DNA of 60,759 bases from Candidatus Dormiibacterota bacterium (GCA_003153125.1 PLWW01000123.1:10463-71221), one strand, 5' to 3'. Counted from the stretch's first letter, positions 34,049-44,777 are shown. The notes: generated by a model not told the origin, from the sequence alone. Program-made: numbers and translations.

Positions 34049-34780
34049 TCACGTGCTGTTGAGCGATCCCTGGATCACGGCCGAACCGGAGGGTGCGGTG
34101 CTGCCACCGACTGGTTCCGCGGTCGCGGCAACCGTCGAAAACCCGCTCAGGCTGCCGTGCATGACCGCGGTCCACGTACCGTCGGGCTGGCGGTCGAGGA
34201 AGGCGGCGGCAACCGCCGAGCCGGTGGGGCGAAGCAACCAGACCTCGTAGACGCTCGTCCCGGAGGCCACCGCCGCGGGCGCCGGCAACCCGGTCACGGT
34301 GAGCACCCCCTGCGCGTCGGCCGGCGTGTAGACGAGTTGCCCGTGCGCGTGCGGCGCCGCCGTGGTCCCGGCGATCGCCACCGTCGAGGACGCGGGCGGC
34401 CGATTGGCGAGTGACCACGAGCCGACGGCGACCAGCGCCACGACGGCCACCGCGGCGAGCGCGGTGAAGCCGCGTCCCACGGGCAACCCCGCCCACAGCC
34501 GTTGCCACCACGGCGCTTGGCGCGGCGCCGCCACCCCCCTGCCTGCCTGGGCCGCCTCGGCGTAGACGGCGCGCATCAGCCGGCCGCGCAATTCGGGCGA
34601 CGGCTGTAGCGGTTCGAGGGCGAGCGGCATGCGGGCCGCGGCGGCAAGGTAGGTCCCGGCGACGTGGCGACAGTCCGCGCCGTCGGCGAGGTGCTCCTGG
34701 AGGGGCTCCTGGTCGGCGAGGTCTAGGGAACCCACTGACAGGGCGGCAGCGAGCAGGTCGGCTTCTTCGCAGGAGATCAC
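34049..34780 (-). CDS. Anti-sigma factor, RskA-like
   Basis: A 243-aa single-pass membrane protein that should hold the ECF sigma factor encoded just upstream. The cytoplasmic N-terminus (SCEEADLLAAALSVGSLDLADQEPL) resembles the sigma-binding helices of RskA. One TM helix (FTALAAVAVVALVAVGSWSLA) follows. The extracytoplasmic RskA domain has YEVWLLRPTG, FLDRQPDGTWTAVMHG and AEPVGGSTAPSG. The GTG overlaps the sigma stop (GTGA). In mycobacteria the partner SigK is released by regulated proteolysis of RskA. Confidence 0.88.
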   Translation of the reverse strand: MISCEEADLLAAALSVGSLDLADQEPLQEHLADGADCRHVAGTYLAAAARMPLALEPLQPSPELRGRLMRAVYAEAAQAGRGVAAPRQAPWWQRLWAGLPVGRGFTALAAVAVVALVAVGSWSLANRPPASSTVAIAGTTAAPHAHGQLVYTPADAQGVLTVTGLPAPAAVASGTSVYEVWLLRPTGSAVAAAFLDRQPDGTWTAVMHGSLSGFSTVAATAEPVGGSTAPSGSAVIQGSLNST

Positions 34781-35379
34781 GCCATGCCCCCGGCGACGGG
34801 AAGCTCGAGCAACCCGCGGAGCTTGCGCAGCGCCAGCCGCGTCCGACCCTTGACCGTGCCAAGCGGCACCTGCATGAGGTCGCTGATCTCCGTCTGCGAG
34901 TACCCGCCGTAGTAGGCGAGCTCGATCGTCTCGCGCTGTTCGATCGAGAGCTCGCTCAGGGCGGTCTTCAGCTGTTCGCGCTCCAGGACCTCGACCACCT
35001 GGTCCCAGGTGTCGGAGACGGAGGTGACCGCGATCGGCGCGTGCTCGAGAGCCAGGTCCTGGCGGGGGCGCCCCGCGCGTCCGCGGAGCCGGTCGAGGGC
35101 ACGGTGATGCACGATCGAACACACCCACGTGCGCAGACTGCCGCGATCGCTGCGATAGGTCGAAGCACGCCTCCACACGCTCAAGAAGGCCTCCTGGACG
35201 ACGTCCTCGGCAGCGCCAGTGTCATTGAGGACACGGAACGCCAGGGTGTAGGCGAGGGCCGAGTAGCGGTCGTAGAGCATCTCGATCCCTTCGGGCTCGG
35301 CTCGCGCGAGGAGATCGAGCATCCTGTCGTCGGAGCCGATCACACCGTCCTGGCCGCCGTGGTCGCTCTTGCCTGGCAC
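34777..35379 (-). CDS. ECF RNA polymerase sigma factor, SigK-like
   Basis: A 200-aa group IV sigma factor. Region 2 includes LYDRYSALAYTLAFRVL, DVVQEAFLSVWRRASTYR and RGSLRTWVCSIVHHRALDRLRG. Region 4 has LSIEQRETIELAYYGGYSQ and LGTVKGRTRLALRKLRGLL. The cognate anti-sigma factor follows with a 4-nt overlap. An AAGAGGGAG site precedes the GTG. Only 42 nt separate it from sufT on the same strand, so some transcripts may come from the sufU promoter. Confidence 0.92.
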   Translation of the reverse strand: MPGKSDHGGQDGVIGSDDRMLDLLARAEPEGIEMLYDRYSALAYTLAFRVLNDTGAAEDVVQEAFLSVWRRASTYRSDRGSLRTWVCSIVHHRALDRLRGRAGRPRQDLALEHAPIAVTSVSDTWDQVVEVLEREQLKTALSELSIEQRETIELAYYGGYSQTEISDLMQVPLGTVKGRTRLALRKLRGLLELPVAGGMA

Positions 35380-35421
35380 ACGCGCTCCCTCTTACGCGCG
35401 CCGACCGCGCGTGGATCACGC

Positions 35422-35796
35422 CTAGTAGATGCCGAGCTCCAGGCGGGCCTCGTCCGAGGCCATCGTGCGCGGATCCCAGGGGGGCGACCAGACAAGTTCC
35501 ACGTGCACGTCACGCACCCCGGGGAGACCGTTGCACACTGCGTGGGCCTGTCCCTGGATGAGGCTGCCCATGGGGCAGTAGGGGGTGGTGAGCGTCATGT
35601 TGATGCTGAGCAGGCCGTTGTCGTCGATCTCCGAGCCGTAGACAAGGCCCAGCGAGACGATGTCGATACCGATCTCCGGGTCGAACACCTCGCTCAGGGC
35701 GGCGAGGACCAGCTCGGGAGACGCCTTGGCGACCGCGGGCGCGGTGATCCCGCCCGGCGGCGCCGGCTCGGTGACGATGCTGTCCCGCTCGTTCAT
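35422..35796 (-). CDS. sufT: SufT/MIP18-family Fe-S assembly factor
   Basis: A 124-aa DUF59 protein that assists Fe-S cluster maturation or carriage. The core ALSEVFDPEIGIDIVSLGLVYG and MTLTTPYCPMGSLI with its conserved Cys match the family, as does the C-terminal VELVWSPPWDPRTMASDEAR. GGAGGAT lies before the ATG. It overlaps sufU by ATGA and shares its Rrf2-type operator. Confidence 0.9.
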   Translation of the reverse strand: MNERDSIVTEPAPPGGITAPAVAKASPELVLAALSEVFDPEIGIDIVSLGLVYGSEIDDNGLLSINMTLTTPYCPMGSLIQGQAHAVCNGLPGVRDVHVELVWSPPWDPRTMASDEARLELGIY

Positions 35797-36239
35797 ATCA
35801 GATCCTCCGGCGGCCCGAGTGCCTGAAGCAGCGCGTTGCACGGGAGCGTCGCACACTTGACCCGCACGGGATATGCGCGCACGCCCTGGAGCGCCTCGAG
35901 GTCACCGAGGTCGTCGGGGCTTCCGCCCTCCACGAGCATTGCCCGGAATCGGCCGGCCACGTCGCGGGCGCGCTCCCGGCTGAGGCCGCTGACCTCGTCG
36001 CAGAGCATGCTGCAGGCCGCCTGGCTGATCGAGCAGCCGGTACCCTCGAAGCCGATGGCGGCCACCTGCTCGCCGGCGAACCGCACCGAGATGTCGATCT
36101 GGTCGCCACACAGCGGGTTGTCGGCCTCGACGACAGCGTCCGCCGGGTCGACACGACCACGGTGACGGGGGTGGCGGTAGTGGTCGAGGATGATCTCGCG
36201 GTAGAGATCGTCGGCGACCGGCGTAAATCCGACCTGCAT
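35793..36239 (-). CDS. sufU: SufU, sulfur-transfer partner of SufS
   Basis: A zinc-containing IscU-like protein that accepts persulfide sulfur from SufS. The 148-aa protein has DLYREIILDHYRHPRHRGRV, NPLCGDQIDISV with the first Cys, GFEGTGCSISQAACSML with the second, and CATLPCNALLQAL. The ATG lies 7 nt after a TATAAT. The start codon itself falls inside an inverted repeat shared with the Rrf2 gene at 44777. It is 3 kb from the main suf operon. Confidence 0.93.
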   Translation of the reverse strand: MQVGFTPVADDLYREIILDHYRHPRHRGRVDPADAVVEADNPLCGDQIDISVRFAGEQVAAIGFEGTGCSISQAACSMLCDEVSGLSRERARDVAGRFRAMLVEGGSPDDLGDLEALQGVRAYPVRVKCATLPCNALLQALGPPEDLI

Positions 36240-36252
36240 GGTCAGAATTATA
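36224..36252 (-). promoter_or_regulatory. sufU promoter with putative Rrf2 operator over the start codon
   Basis: TATAAT (36252-36247) is followed by 7 nt and the ATG. AATTCTGACC, 5 nt spanning the start codon, then GGTCGGATTT form an inverted repeat (8 of 10 paired). Over 29 nt it matches the rrf2 promoter at 26 positions. Fe-S control by the Rrf2 protein is the simplest reading. Confidence 0.7.
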
Positions 36253-36282
36253 CCGCGGCGAGCCGAGCAACCCCGGGCGGGC

Positions 36283-36288
36283 GACAAT
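36283..36288 (+). promoter_or_regulatory. -10 element (GACAAT), leaderless MFS gene
   Basis: It ends 7 nt before the ATG at 36296. The following AATTCTG matches the left half of the neighbouring sufU operator, but the right half is missing. Confidence 0.45.
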
Positions 36289-36295
36289 TCTGGGG

Positions 36296-37504
36296 ATGCT
36301 CAGGCTCCGCCGTCCGCGCACGTCTCCGCTGTTCTGGCTGCTCAGCGGCCAGCTGATCATGTTCGCCGGGGTGGCCGCCATCTTCCCGATCGCGCCGTTG
36401 TACGTGCGCAGGCACGGCGGCGGATCGCTGGCCATCGCCCTGTTCATCGCCGGCCCGCTGATCGCCAACATGCTGGTGCAGGTTCCCGCAGGTCGTCTCA
36501 CCGACCGCGTCGGCCGCCGCCCCATGCTGCTGGGCTCGCGGGCGGCGTTCGGCGCTCTCTCCCTCGCCCTGTTCGCCGACGTCGGGCCCCTCTGGCTCCT
36601 GGCCACGTTGCGAACCCTCCAGGGAGTGTCCTCAGGCGCGTATGTGCCGGCGCTGCGTGCCGCGGTCGTCGACCTCAGCGGGCCCGAGAAGCGCGCAGAG
36701 GGGTTTGCCAAGCTGCAGGCGTGCGAGATGGTCGGCCTCCTGGTCGGCCCCTTCATCGGCGGCGCCGTGGCGCTCTGGCGCGACTCGGCCATCTTCGGCG
36801 TGGCCGGCGTGGCCGTCCTCTTCGGGCTGCTGGCCATGCGGCGCATCCCCGAGACGCGCGTTCTCCATGATGCCGATGAGAAGCCCGTGCGTTTCCGCTG
36901 GTGGCGCAACCCGGGTGTCCTGGTGCCGGCCCTCGGTGTCGCGGCGCTGGGAACGGTGTTCTCGATGTACGACGTCGTCTGGCCGCTCTACCTCTCGGCG
37001 CGCGGCAACAGCAGCCTCGTCATCGGCATCACCATCAGCCTGTTCGCCGTGCCCCTGCTGATTCTGGCGCGCCCCGGCGGCCGCTTGGCGGATCGGTCCA
37101 ACCGGCGCTGGCTGATGGTGGCATCGTTCGCCGTGAGCGGCGGGTGCGCCGCGCTGTACCCCGCGCTGCGATCACTCGGGTTGATCATCGCGCTCGGCAC
37201 GGTGGAGGCCTGCGCGTATGTGCTGATCGAGCCGACCATGTTCGCTGTGATCAGTGACAGCAGCAACGCGCAGGACCGCGGCCGGGCGATGGGCATCGGT
37301 GGCCTTTTTCAGTTCGGTGGCATGGCTTTCGGCGCGCTGGTGCTCGGAGCGCTGTATGGCGTCGGGGAGGGCATCTCCTTCTGGGGGGCCGCCGGGGTCC
37401 TGGTCGCCGCGGCCGTTCTCTGTGCCTTCGCACTCCCCCCGCGAGCGCCGCAACGGCCATCGGTACGCTCGGAGCGCCTGGCCATGAACCCACTGGAGTC
37501 GTGA
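36296..37504 (+). CDS. Major facilitator superfamily transporter
   Basis: A 402-aa protein with about 12 hydrophobic helices. The MFS loop 2-3 signature is present as AGRLTDRVGRRPMLLGSR, with a degenerate copy in the second half (GGRLADRSNRRWLMV). It belongs with drug-efflux-type permeases, but the substrate is not evident. It is divergent from sufU with only 56 nt between the two starts. Confidence 0.9.
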   Translation: MLRLRRPRTSPLFWLLSGQLIMFAGVAAIFPIAPLYVRRHGGGSLAIALFIAGPLIANMLVQVPAGRLTDRVGRRPMLLGSRAAFGALSLALFADVGPLWLLATLRTLQGVSSGAYVPALRAAVVDLSGPEKRAEGFAKLQACEMVGLLVGPFIGGAVALWRDSAIFGVAGVAVLFGLLAMRRIPETRVLHDADEKPVRFRWWRNPGVLVPALGVAALGTVFSMYDVVWPLYLSARGNSSLVIGITISLFAVPLLILARPGGRLADRSNRRWLMVASFAVSGGCAALYPALRSLGLIIALGTVEACAYVLIEPTMFAVISDSSNAQDRGRAMGIGGLFQFGGMAFGALVLGALYGVGEGISFWGAAGVLVAAAVLCAFALPPRAPQRPSVRSERLAMNPLES

Positions 37505-37612
37505 CGGTCCGACCACCCAGTCTTCGCCGTGCCCATGCTGTTCTTGCGGGTGGACGCGCCGGCGGATGCGCCGTCTACGGTGGACCGCAGCTGCGCAACG
37601 CCTGACTCATCC

Positions 37613-39082
37613 TCAGCGCCGCCAGACAACCGTGCCTCCCACAACGGTCGCCACCACCCCGCTGCCGTCGAGAACTGTGAGGTCGCACTGCAGTCCCTTT
37701 CGGAGCCGCCCGGTCAACCTCTCCATCCCCGCGGCGTACGCCACCCCGCGCGAGTAGGCACGGAGAGCGGCAGCGCGGGACAGGGCCAGCTCCGGGTACC
37801 ACCCGCTCCGACGGCGCCAGGTGGTGGCGGCGTCGATGCCGAGCAACGGTGCGGCGCTGTCGACGGGAGCGTCCGAGCCGAACGCGAGCACGGCACCCGC
37901 GCGAGCGAGCGCGCCCCACGCGTACGAGGCCTCGACGCGCCCGGGCCACAGCTTCTCAACCATCTCCCGGTCCGAAACGGCGTGGAGAGGCTGCATCGAG
38001 GCGATGACCCCGCTGGCAGCGAACCGCGGAACGTCGTCGCGGTGCACACACTGAGCGTGCTCGATTCGCGGTCGCCACAGACGCCATGCGCGACCGAAGG
38101 GCTGCAGCGCGTCAAGGGCGCGGCGGACTGCCGCATCGCCGATCGCGTGGAGGCACACGTTCAGCTCCGCCACCGCGCACCGTCGCACAAGTTCGACCAA
38201 CTCTCCCTGGGGGATGCCGGTCACACCACCGCCGTCGAGCATCTCCGCGGTCCGGCTGCCGAGGGAGCCGTCGAGGAAGCTCTTCACGCCCCAAACGCGC
38301 AGGCGCTCGTCGCCGTAGCCAGAGCGGACACCCATCGCAATGGCGGCCCCGAGCTCGGCCTGGGGGAAGTTCCACACCACCCGGATGGGCAGTCGGCCTG
38401 CGTCGTGCAGCCGCTGCAGAGCGCGGAACAGGCGCGCCGAATCCATGGTATGCACCGTGGTGAGCCCAAGCCGGGCAAGGTCGCGGAGCACCGCGGCAAC
38501 GTCGGCGGTGAAGGCGTCGTCCGGCGGCTCAGGCACCATCCGCTGTGCCAGAGCAGAAGCTGCCTCCCGCACCACACCGGAGGGTTCGCCACCGCTGTCA
38601 CGATCGACGACTCCGCCTGAAGGGTCCGCGATGTCCCGGCGGAAGCCCGCCGCGCCGAGCGCCGCGGTGTTGAGCCAGGCGGAATGGCCGTCCTTGCGAG
38701 TCAGCACGGCAGGTCGTCCACCGGTCACGCTGTCGAGTTCGTGGCGGGTCGGGAACCTCGGATCATCTGTCCAGAGATCGTTGAACCACCCCGAGCCGGA
38801 TATCCAGGCGTCGGCCGCCTGGCCGGCAGCGAACTGCTCCACCCGCCTCAGAGCCTCCTGGCGTGTTCGGGCACCCGACAGGTCGACGGCGCGGCGGGAT
38901 CGCGCCAGCCATTCGAGGTGGAGATGCGCGTCCCCCAGCCCAGCCAGGGCTCGCCCGGCGAGGTCGACGCGCCGTGAGCCACGGCCCGCCGCCTCACGCG
39001 CACCATTGCCGACCCCGAGGATGGCTCCGCTCGGGCCGCATGCCACTTCAGGCGTGCATCCAACAAACACAGTGTTGGTCAT
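37613..39082 (-). CDS. Amidohydrolase, YtcJ-like
   Basis: A 489-aa metal-dependent hydrolase. The first metal motif is GLGDAHLHLEWLA (HxH), with VKSFLDGSLGSRTAEM, CLHAIGDAAVRRALDAL, RIEHAQCVHRDDVPRF and FGSDAPVDSAAPLLGIDAA following in amidohydrolase order. YtcJ-like enzymes hydrolyse amides or N-formyl compounds; the substrate here is unknown. The ATG at 39082 lies 19 nt after the sufS stop, so it may be the last gene of the suf transcript without a known Fe-S role. Confidence 0.88.
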   Translation of the reverse strand: MTNTVFVGCTPEVACGPSGAILGVGNGAREAAGRGSRRVDLAGRALAGLGDAHLHLEWLARSRRAVDLSGARTRQEALRRVEQFAAGQAADAWISGSGWFNDLWTDDPRFPTRHELDSVTGGRPAVLTRKDGHSAWLNTAALGAAGFRRDIADPSGGVVDRDSGGEPSGVVREAASALAQRMVPEPPDDAFTADVAAVLRDLARLGLTTVHTMDSARLFRALQRLHDAGRLPIRVVWNFPQAELGAAIAMGVRSGYGDERLRVWGVKSFLDGSLGSRTAEMLDGGGVTGIPQGELVELVRRCAVAELNVCLHAIGDAAVRRALDALQPFGRAWRLWRPRIEHAQCVHRDDVPRFAASGVIASMQPLHAVSDREMVEKLWPGRVEASYAWGALARAGAVLAFGSDAPVDSAAPLLGIDAATTWRRRSGWYPELALSRAAALRAYSRGVAYAAGMERLTGRLRKGLQCDLTVLDGSGVVATVVGGTVVWRR

Positions 39083-39101
39083 GTCAACGTGCCGGCTGGC
39101 C

Positions 39102-40346
39102 TTATCCGAAGATGCGGCGCACTTCCCCAAGGGCCGAGCCGAAGGCGTCGATCTCGTCGTGGGTGTTGTAGAGGTACACCGAGGCGCGCGCCGTCGCGGC
39201 CACGCCAAGCCGCTTCATGAGGGGCTGGCAGCAGTGATGGCCGGCGCGGACCGCCACACCCGATCGGTCGAGGATTGTGCCGACGTCGTGGGCGTGAACG
39301 CCGGCGACGTTGAAGCTCACGGCGCCACCGCGCCCGTCGAGGTCTTGGGGCCCATACACCTCGACGCCCTCCGTCTCCTCGAGTAGCGCGAGGAGGTGGG
39401 ACGTCAGCTCCTGCTCATGGGCGTGGATGCGGTCGAGGCCGATGGCGTCGAGGTAGTCGCAGGCGGCGGCGAGGCCCGCCGCGGCCCCGACGTCCGGCGT
39501 TCCAGCCTCGAACTTGTGGGGCACCGTGCTCCACGAGGATCGCTCCAGCGACACGCGCAGGATCATGCTGCCGCCACCGAGAAAGGGCGGCATGCGCTCG
39601 AGCAGCTCCGGGCGCGCCCAGAGCACGCCTGCCCCCATGGGCGCGCACATCTTGTGCCCGCTGAAGGCGAGGAAGTCGCAGCCGAGGTCGCGGACCGACA
39701 CGGGCATGTGCGGCACGCTCTGGGCGGCGTCGACGCACACGAGCACGTCTCGCGCGTGGGCGGCCTCGATGATCGAGCGCAGTGGCACCACGGTGCCGAG
39801 CACGTTGGACTGGTGGCCGACGCTGAGAAGGCGCGTCGGCGGGGCGAGCAGCTCGTCGAGGTTGGAGAGGTCGAGGCGGCCGTCGTTGTCGACGCGCAGA
39901 AACGCCAGCTCCAACCCGGCTCGTTCGGCGGCGAGCTGCCACGGAACAAGGTTGCTGTGATGCTCCATCTCGGTGAGCAGCACCCGGTCACCCGGGCTGA
40001 GGAGCTCACGCGCGAAGGACGAGGCGACCAGGTTGAGGGCCTCGGTGGTGTTGCGCACGAAGACGATTCCCTCGGCGGGCGCATCGATGAATCGTGCCAC
40101 GCGCTCGCGCGCGCCCTCGAAGATGTCGGTTGCCTCGTTGCCGAGCGTGTGCACGCCCCGATGCACGTTGGCGTTGTGCCCGGCGTAGTAGGCGTCGACG
40201 GCATCGAGGACCACCTGGGGCTTCTGCGACGTCGCCGCCGAGTCGAGGTACACCAGCGCATGTCCGTTGACGGAGCGCTCGAGGATGGGGAAGTCGGCGC
40301 GCAGCCGGGTGACGTCCAGCGGCGTCGTCGTGCTGGCTCCGCTCAT
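39102..40346 (-). CDS. sufS: Cysteine desulfurase SufS
   Basis: A PLP enzyme that takes sulfur from cysteine and gives it to SufU for Fe-S assembly. The 414-aa protein has YLDSAATSQKPQVVLDAV, the His stacking on PLP in LTEMEHHSNLVPW, the PLP Lys in FLAFSGHKMCAPMGAGVLW, and the catalytic Cys in VAVRAGHHCCQPLMKRLG. Its ATG overlaps the Rieske gene stop. Confidence 0.95.
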   Translation of the reverse strand: MSGASTTTPLDVTRLRADFPILERSVNGHALVYLDSAATSQKPQVVLDAVDAYYAGHNANVHRGVHTLGNEATDIFEGARERVARFIDAPAEGIVFVRNTTEALNLVASSFARELLSPGDRVLLTEMEHHSNLVPWQLAAERAGLELAFLRVDNDGRLDLSNLDELLAPPTRLLSVGHQSNVLGTVVPLRSIIEAAHARDVLVCVDAAQSVPHMPVSVRDLGCDFLAFSGHKMCAPMGAGVLWARPELLERMPPFLGGGSMILRVSLERSSWSTVPHKFEAGTPDVGAAAGLAAACDYLDAIGLDRIHAHEQELTSHLLALLEETEGVEVYGPQDLDGRGGAVSFNVAGVHAHDVGTILDRSGVAVRAGHHCCQPLMKRLGVAATARASVYLYNTHDEIDAFGSALGEVRRIFG

Positions 40347-40681
40347 GCCAGCCCCTCGGTGTTGAGCGCCACCCGGATGACGCCGTCACTGGTGTCGATA
40401 TGGTGCACGTGCACCGGTTCCACCGCCGGCAGCGACCGCGGCTCGCCGGTGCGCAGGTCGAACGCGGAGCCGTGCAGCGGGCACTCGATGAGGCAGCGAG
40501 CAGTGTCGAGGTCGCCGTCGCTCAGCGACGCCTCGGCGTGGGTGCAGGTGTCGTCGATGCAGAAGAATTCCCCATCGACATTGAAGATTGCCAGCGCCAC
40601 GTCGCCGACCTCGACTCGAGCCGCGTGCCCGGGCGGCACCTGTTCGACGCGCCCCACCTCAACCCAGCTGGCCACCCTCAT
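40343..40681 (-). CDS. Rieske [2Fe-2S] ferredoxin in the suf operon
   Basis: A 112-aa protein with one Rieske centre, ligands in CTHAEASL and CPLHGSAF. Such non-haem ferredoxins sit between sufD and sufS in many actinobacterial-type operons and may supply electrons for cluster assembly. Both ends overlap neighbouring genes through ATGA. Confidence 0.93.
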   Translation of the reverse strand: MRVASWVEVGRVEQVPPGHAARVEVGDVALAIFNVDGEFFCIDDTCTHAEASLSDGDLDTARCLIECPLHGSAFDLRTGEPRSLPAVEPVHVHHIDTSDGVIRVALNTEGLA

Positions 40682-42024
40682 GCGTCGACGACCGCGATGC
40701 CCGCCTGGGCGTTGCCCTCGAGCTCCTTCTCGAGGAGCTCGCCGATCAGCGCGGCGACGCCGGGATGCGGACAGTCGGCCAGCGCGTCGTCGAGGAAGCC
40801 GTGGACGATGAGGCGGTCGGCGTCCTCGGCGGTGACGCCGCGGGCCATCAGGTAGAAGCGGTGGTCGTCGTCGATGTGGCCGGCGGTGGCGCCGTGACCG
40901 CAGCGCACGTCGTTGGCGCGGATCTCGAGGCGGGGCACGGAGTCGGCGGTGGCCCCGTGGCTCAGCAGCAGGTTGCGGTTCTGCACGTAGGCATCGGTCT
41001 GCTGGGCGATGCGCTCGACATCGATGAGGCCGCTGTAGACGCTGCGGGCGTGGTCGCGGACGGCCACCTTGAGCTTCAGCCGGCTCGTTGTCTGAGGGGC
41101 GCGATGGGCCTGCAGCGACTGATGGTCGAGGTGCTGGGCGCCGTCCCCGAAGACCACGCCGGAGATGTTCGCCTCAGCTCCGGGCCCGTCGAGCATGACC
41201 TCCCAGTAAGCCTTCTGCAGACGCGACCCCAGCGTTGCTCCGAACATGCGCAGGCGCGCGTTCTGAGCGAGCACGGTGCGGTGGAGCGCGACGTGCCACA
41301 CCCCCTCGCCCCACTGCTGCAGGACGCAGTGATCGAGGCGCGCGTCGCGGCCCGCCACCACGATCGTCAGCGCGTCGCTGAACATCTCGTTGAGCCCGGC
41401 AGCGGACAGGTAATCGTCGACGAGCGTCAGCGACGAGTTGTCCTCGAGCAGGACCACGGTCGCGGGGAACGCGGCGCCGCGATGCCCGGCGGCGCTGTGC
41501 GCCACCCAGACGGGCACGGCGGCGTGCACCGACCGAGGGACGTAGATGAATGCGCCACCGCTCCACATGGCGTTCCAGAGCGCCACGAACGGTGACTCGG
41601 CGACGCCCACGGCGCTGAGCGCGCGCTCGACCAGCTCCGGGTGAAGCCTGGCGGCCTCGTCGAGCGAGCTGAGCACGACCCCGGCGGCGGTGAGCTCATC
41701 GCTCTGCTCGATGCGCGTCACCGGGGCGGCGTCGAGCAGCAGTGCCGCGTCCGCGGCGCCCTGGTCGCGGCGCTGCCTGATGGCGTTGACGAGCGGCTCG
41801 TCGATGCCATCGGACGGCTGGAAGCCGCTCAGCTGGAGCTTGGCGATGTCGGTGCGCCGCCAGTCCTCATCGCGCTGGGAGGACGGCATGGGCATGGTGC
41901 TGAACGCGTCCCACGCCGCCTGGCGACGGTCGCGGAGCCAGCCATGTGCGGTCGCGATGCGCTCCTCCACCGCCAGCGCGAACGCCGGGGCCGCCGGCGT
42001 CGCCGGTGGGGACCCGGTGATCAC
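40678..42024 (-). CDS. sufD: Fe-S cluster assembly protein SufD
   Basis: It forms the scaffold complex with SufB and SufC. The 448-aa protein has the N-terminal helical region ([18 protein letters not shown]) and the long right-handed beta-helix core ([20 protein letters not shown]). The C-terminal helical bundle has [20 protein letters not shown] and [20 protein letters not shown], including the conserved Cys/His region. The GTG overlaps the sufB stop. Confidence 0.94.
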   Translation of the reverse strand: MITGSPPATPAAPAFALAVEERIATAHGWLRDRRQAAWDAFSTMPMPSSQRDEDWRRTDIAKLQLSGFQPSDGIDEPLVNAIRQRRDQGAADAALLLDAAPVTRIEQSDELTAAGVVLSSLDEAARLHPELVERALSAVGVAESPFVALWNAMWSGGAFIYVPRSVHAAVPVWVAHSAAGHRGAAFPATVVLLEDNSSLTLVDDYLSAAGLNEMFSDALTIVVAGRDARLDHCVLQQWGEGVWHVALHRTVLAQNARLRMFGATLGSRLQKAYWEVMLDGPGAEANISGVVFGDGAQHLDHQSLQAHRAPQTTSRLKLKVAVRDHARSVYSGLIDVERIAQQTDAYVQNRNLLLSHGATADSVPRLEIRANDVRCGHGATAGHIDDDHRFYLMARGVTAEDADRLIVHGFLDDALADCPHPGVAALIGELLEKELEGNAQAGIAVVDA

Positions 42025-43417
42025 CCGACCGACCCCTCCATGGAGAGGGCGAGAAGACGGTTGAGCTCGACTGCGTACTCCATCGGCAGTTCCTTGACGA
42101 AGGGCTCGAAGAAGCCGTTGACGATCAGGGCCGTCGCCTCCTGCTCGTCGATGCCGCGTGAGGTCAGGTAGAAGATCTGGTCCTCGCCGACCTTGCTCAC
42201 CGACGCCTCGTGGCCGACGGTGACGTCGGGACTGTTCACGTCCATGTACGGGTAGGTGTCGCTTTGCGACTCCTCGTCGAGGAGAAGTGCATCGCAGCGC
42301 ACGTTGATGCGCACGTCATGGGCCTTGGGATACACCTTGATGTGGCCGCGGTACGAGGTGCGCCCGGTGCCCTTGCTGATCGACCGCGACACGATGTTGC
42401 TCGTGGTGTGAGCGGCCACGTGGATGCACTTGGCGCCGGCGTCCTGGTGCTGGCCGGGACCGGCGAATGCCGCGCTGAGCACCTCGCCATGGGCGCCCTC
42501 GCCCATCAGGTAGATGGCGGGGTACTTCATGGTCACCTTGGAGCCGAGGTTGCCGTCGACCCACTCGACGGTGGCGTTCTCGTGGGCGATGGCTCGCTTG
42601 GTGACCAGGTTGTAGACGTTGTCCGACCAGTTCTGGATGGTCGTGTAGCGGATCTTGGCGCCCTTGTGGGCGATCAGCTCCACCACCGCGGAGTGCAGCG
42701 AGTCGCTCGAGTAGTTGGGTGCCGTGCAGCCCTCGATGTAATGGACCGAGGAGCCCTCCTCGGCGATGATCAGGGTCCGCTCGAACTGGCCCATGTTGTC
42801 GCTGTTGATGCGGAAATACGCCTGCAGGGGAACCTCGACCTTGACGCCGGCCGGCACGTAGACGAACGATCCGCCCGACCACACCGCCGAATTGAGCGCC
42901 GCGAACTTGTTGTCGTTGGGCGGGATCACGGTGCCGAAGTATTTGCGGAAGATCTCCGGGTGATCGCGAAGGCCGGTGTCGCAGTCGCAGAAGATCACGC
43001 CGAGCTTCTCGAGGTCCTCGCGGATGTTGTGGTACACGACCTCGGAGTCGTACTGGGCCGAGACTCCTGCCAGGAACTTGCGCTCCGCCTCGGGGATGCC
43101 GAGACGATCGAACGTGTTCTTGATCGACTCGGGCACGTCGTCCCAGGACCGTGACTGCTCGCCCGCGGGCTTGACGTAGTAGTAGATGTCGTCGAAGTCG
43201 ATGCCGGAGAGGTCGGCACCCCACGTCGGCATGGGCCGCTTCACGTAGTGCTCGTAGGCCTTGAGGCGGAACTTGAGCATCCACGCCGGCTCGCTCTTGT
43301 GGTCCGAGATGGCCGCAACCACCTCGGGCGAGAGGCCCTTCTCGGTGCGGAACACCGAGATGTCGACGTCGTGGAAGCCGTACTCGTAATCCTTGCTCAG
43401 CTCGTGCGCCTGGACGG

Positions 43418-43421
<4 letters not shown>
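42021..43421 (-). CDS. sufB: Fe-S cluster assembly protein SufB
   Basis: The main scaffold on which the cluster forms, in a SufBC2D complex. The 466-aa protein starts [20 protein letters not shown] and has VFCDCDTG-like [54 protein letters not shown] and [20 protein letters not shown]. It is longer and better conserved than SufD, as expected. The ATG overlaps the sufC stop. Confidence 0.96.
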
Positions 43422-44228
<807 letters not shown>

Positions 44229-44236
<8 letters not shown>

Positions 44237-44777
44237 GTGATGCCTCCGGGTGTGGGTCGGAGGGGGCCATCGCCGCGAGCAGCGACTGGTCGTGGATCAA
44301 CTCGGCAAGGGTGGTCTGGCGCAGCACGGCGTCGATGCTCTCCTTGAGGCGCAGCCACAGCCCCCGGGAGGCGCACTCGCCGTCGCGGCCGCAGCTGCCG
44401 GCGACGTAGTCGGAGGACACGCATTCCACCGGGGACACCTCGCCCTCGACTGTGTGCACCACCTCGAGCACGGAGATCAGCTCGGGGGCGCGGGCCAGGG
44501 TGTACCCGCCGTGCACCCCGCGGGTGCTCTCGACGAGGCCGCCACGGCGGAGCTGACCGGCGAGCTGCTCCAGGTAGGCGAGCGGGAGGTGCTCGACGCG
44601 CGCCACCTCAGCGATGCTCAGGGGCCCGGTGCCGTAGGCTCGGGCGAACTCCGTCATCATCCGCAGGCCGTAATGGGCCTTGGAGCTGACCCGCATCGAG
44701 AAGGACGTGCTGTGATCGGTTCGCTGGCCCGTCTCGGAGGACCGTGGGCGTGCTGCGTGGCTAATTCCGACCGTCAT
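44229..44777 (-). CDS. Rrf2-family Fe-S-responsive regulator of the suf operon
   Basis: A 182-aa winged-helix repressor. The family core starts at residue 28 (MRVSSKAHYGLRMMTEFA). The recognition region is LSIAEVARVEHLPLAYLEQL and the wing is LVESTRGVHGGYTLAR. Three Cys (C-x9-C-x5-C, in ECVSSDYVAGSC and GRDGEC) sit where IscR/SufR bind their cluster. The ATG at 44777 directly follows a TATAAT, which adds 27 unusual residues before the canonical Rrf2 start. Its gene begins the suf operon and probably autoregulates. Confidence 0.92.
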
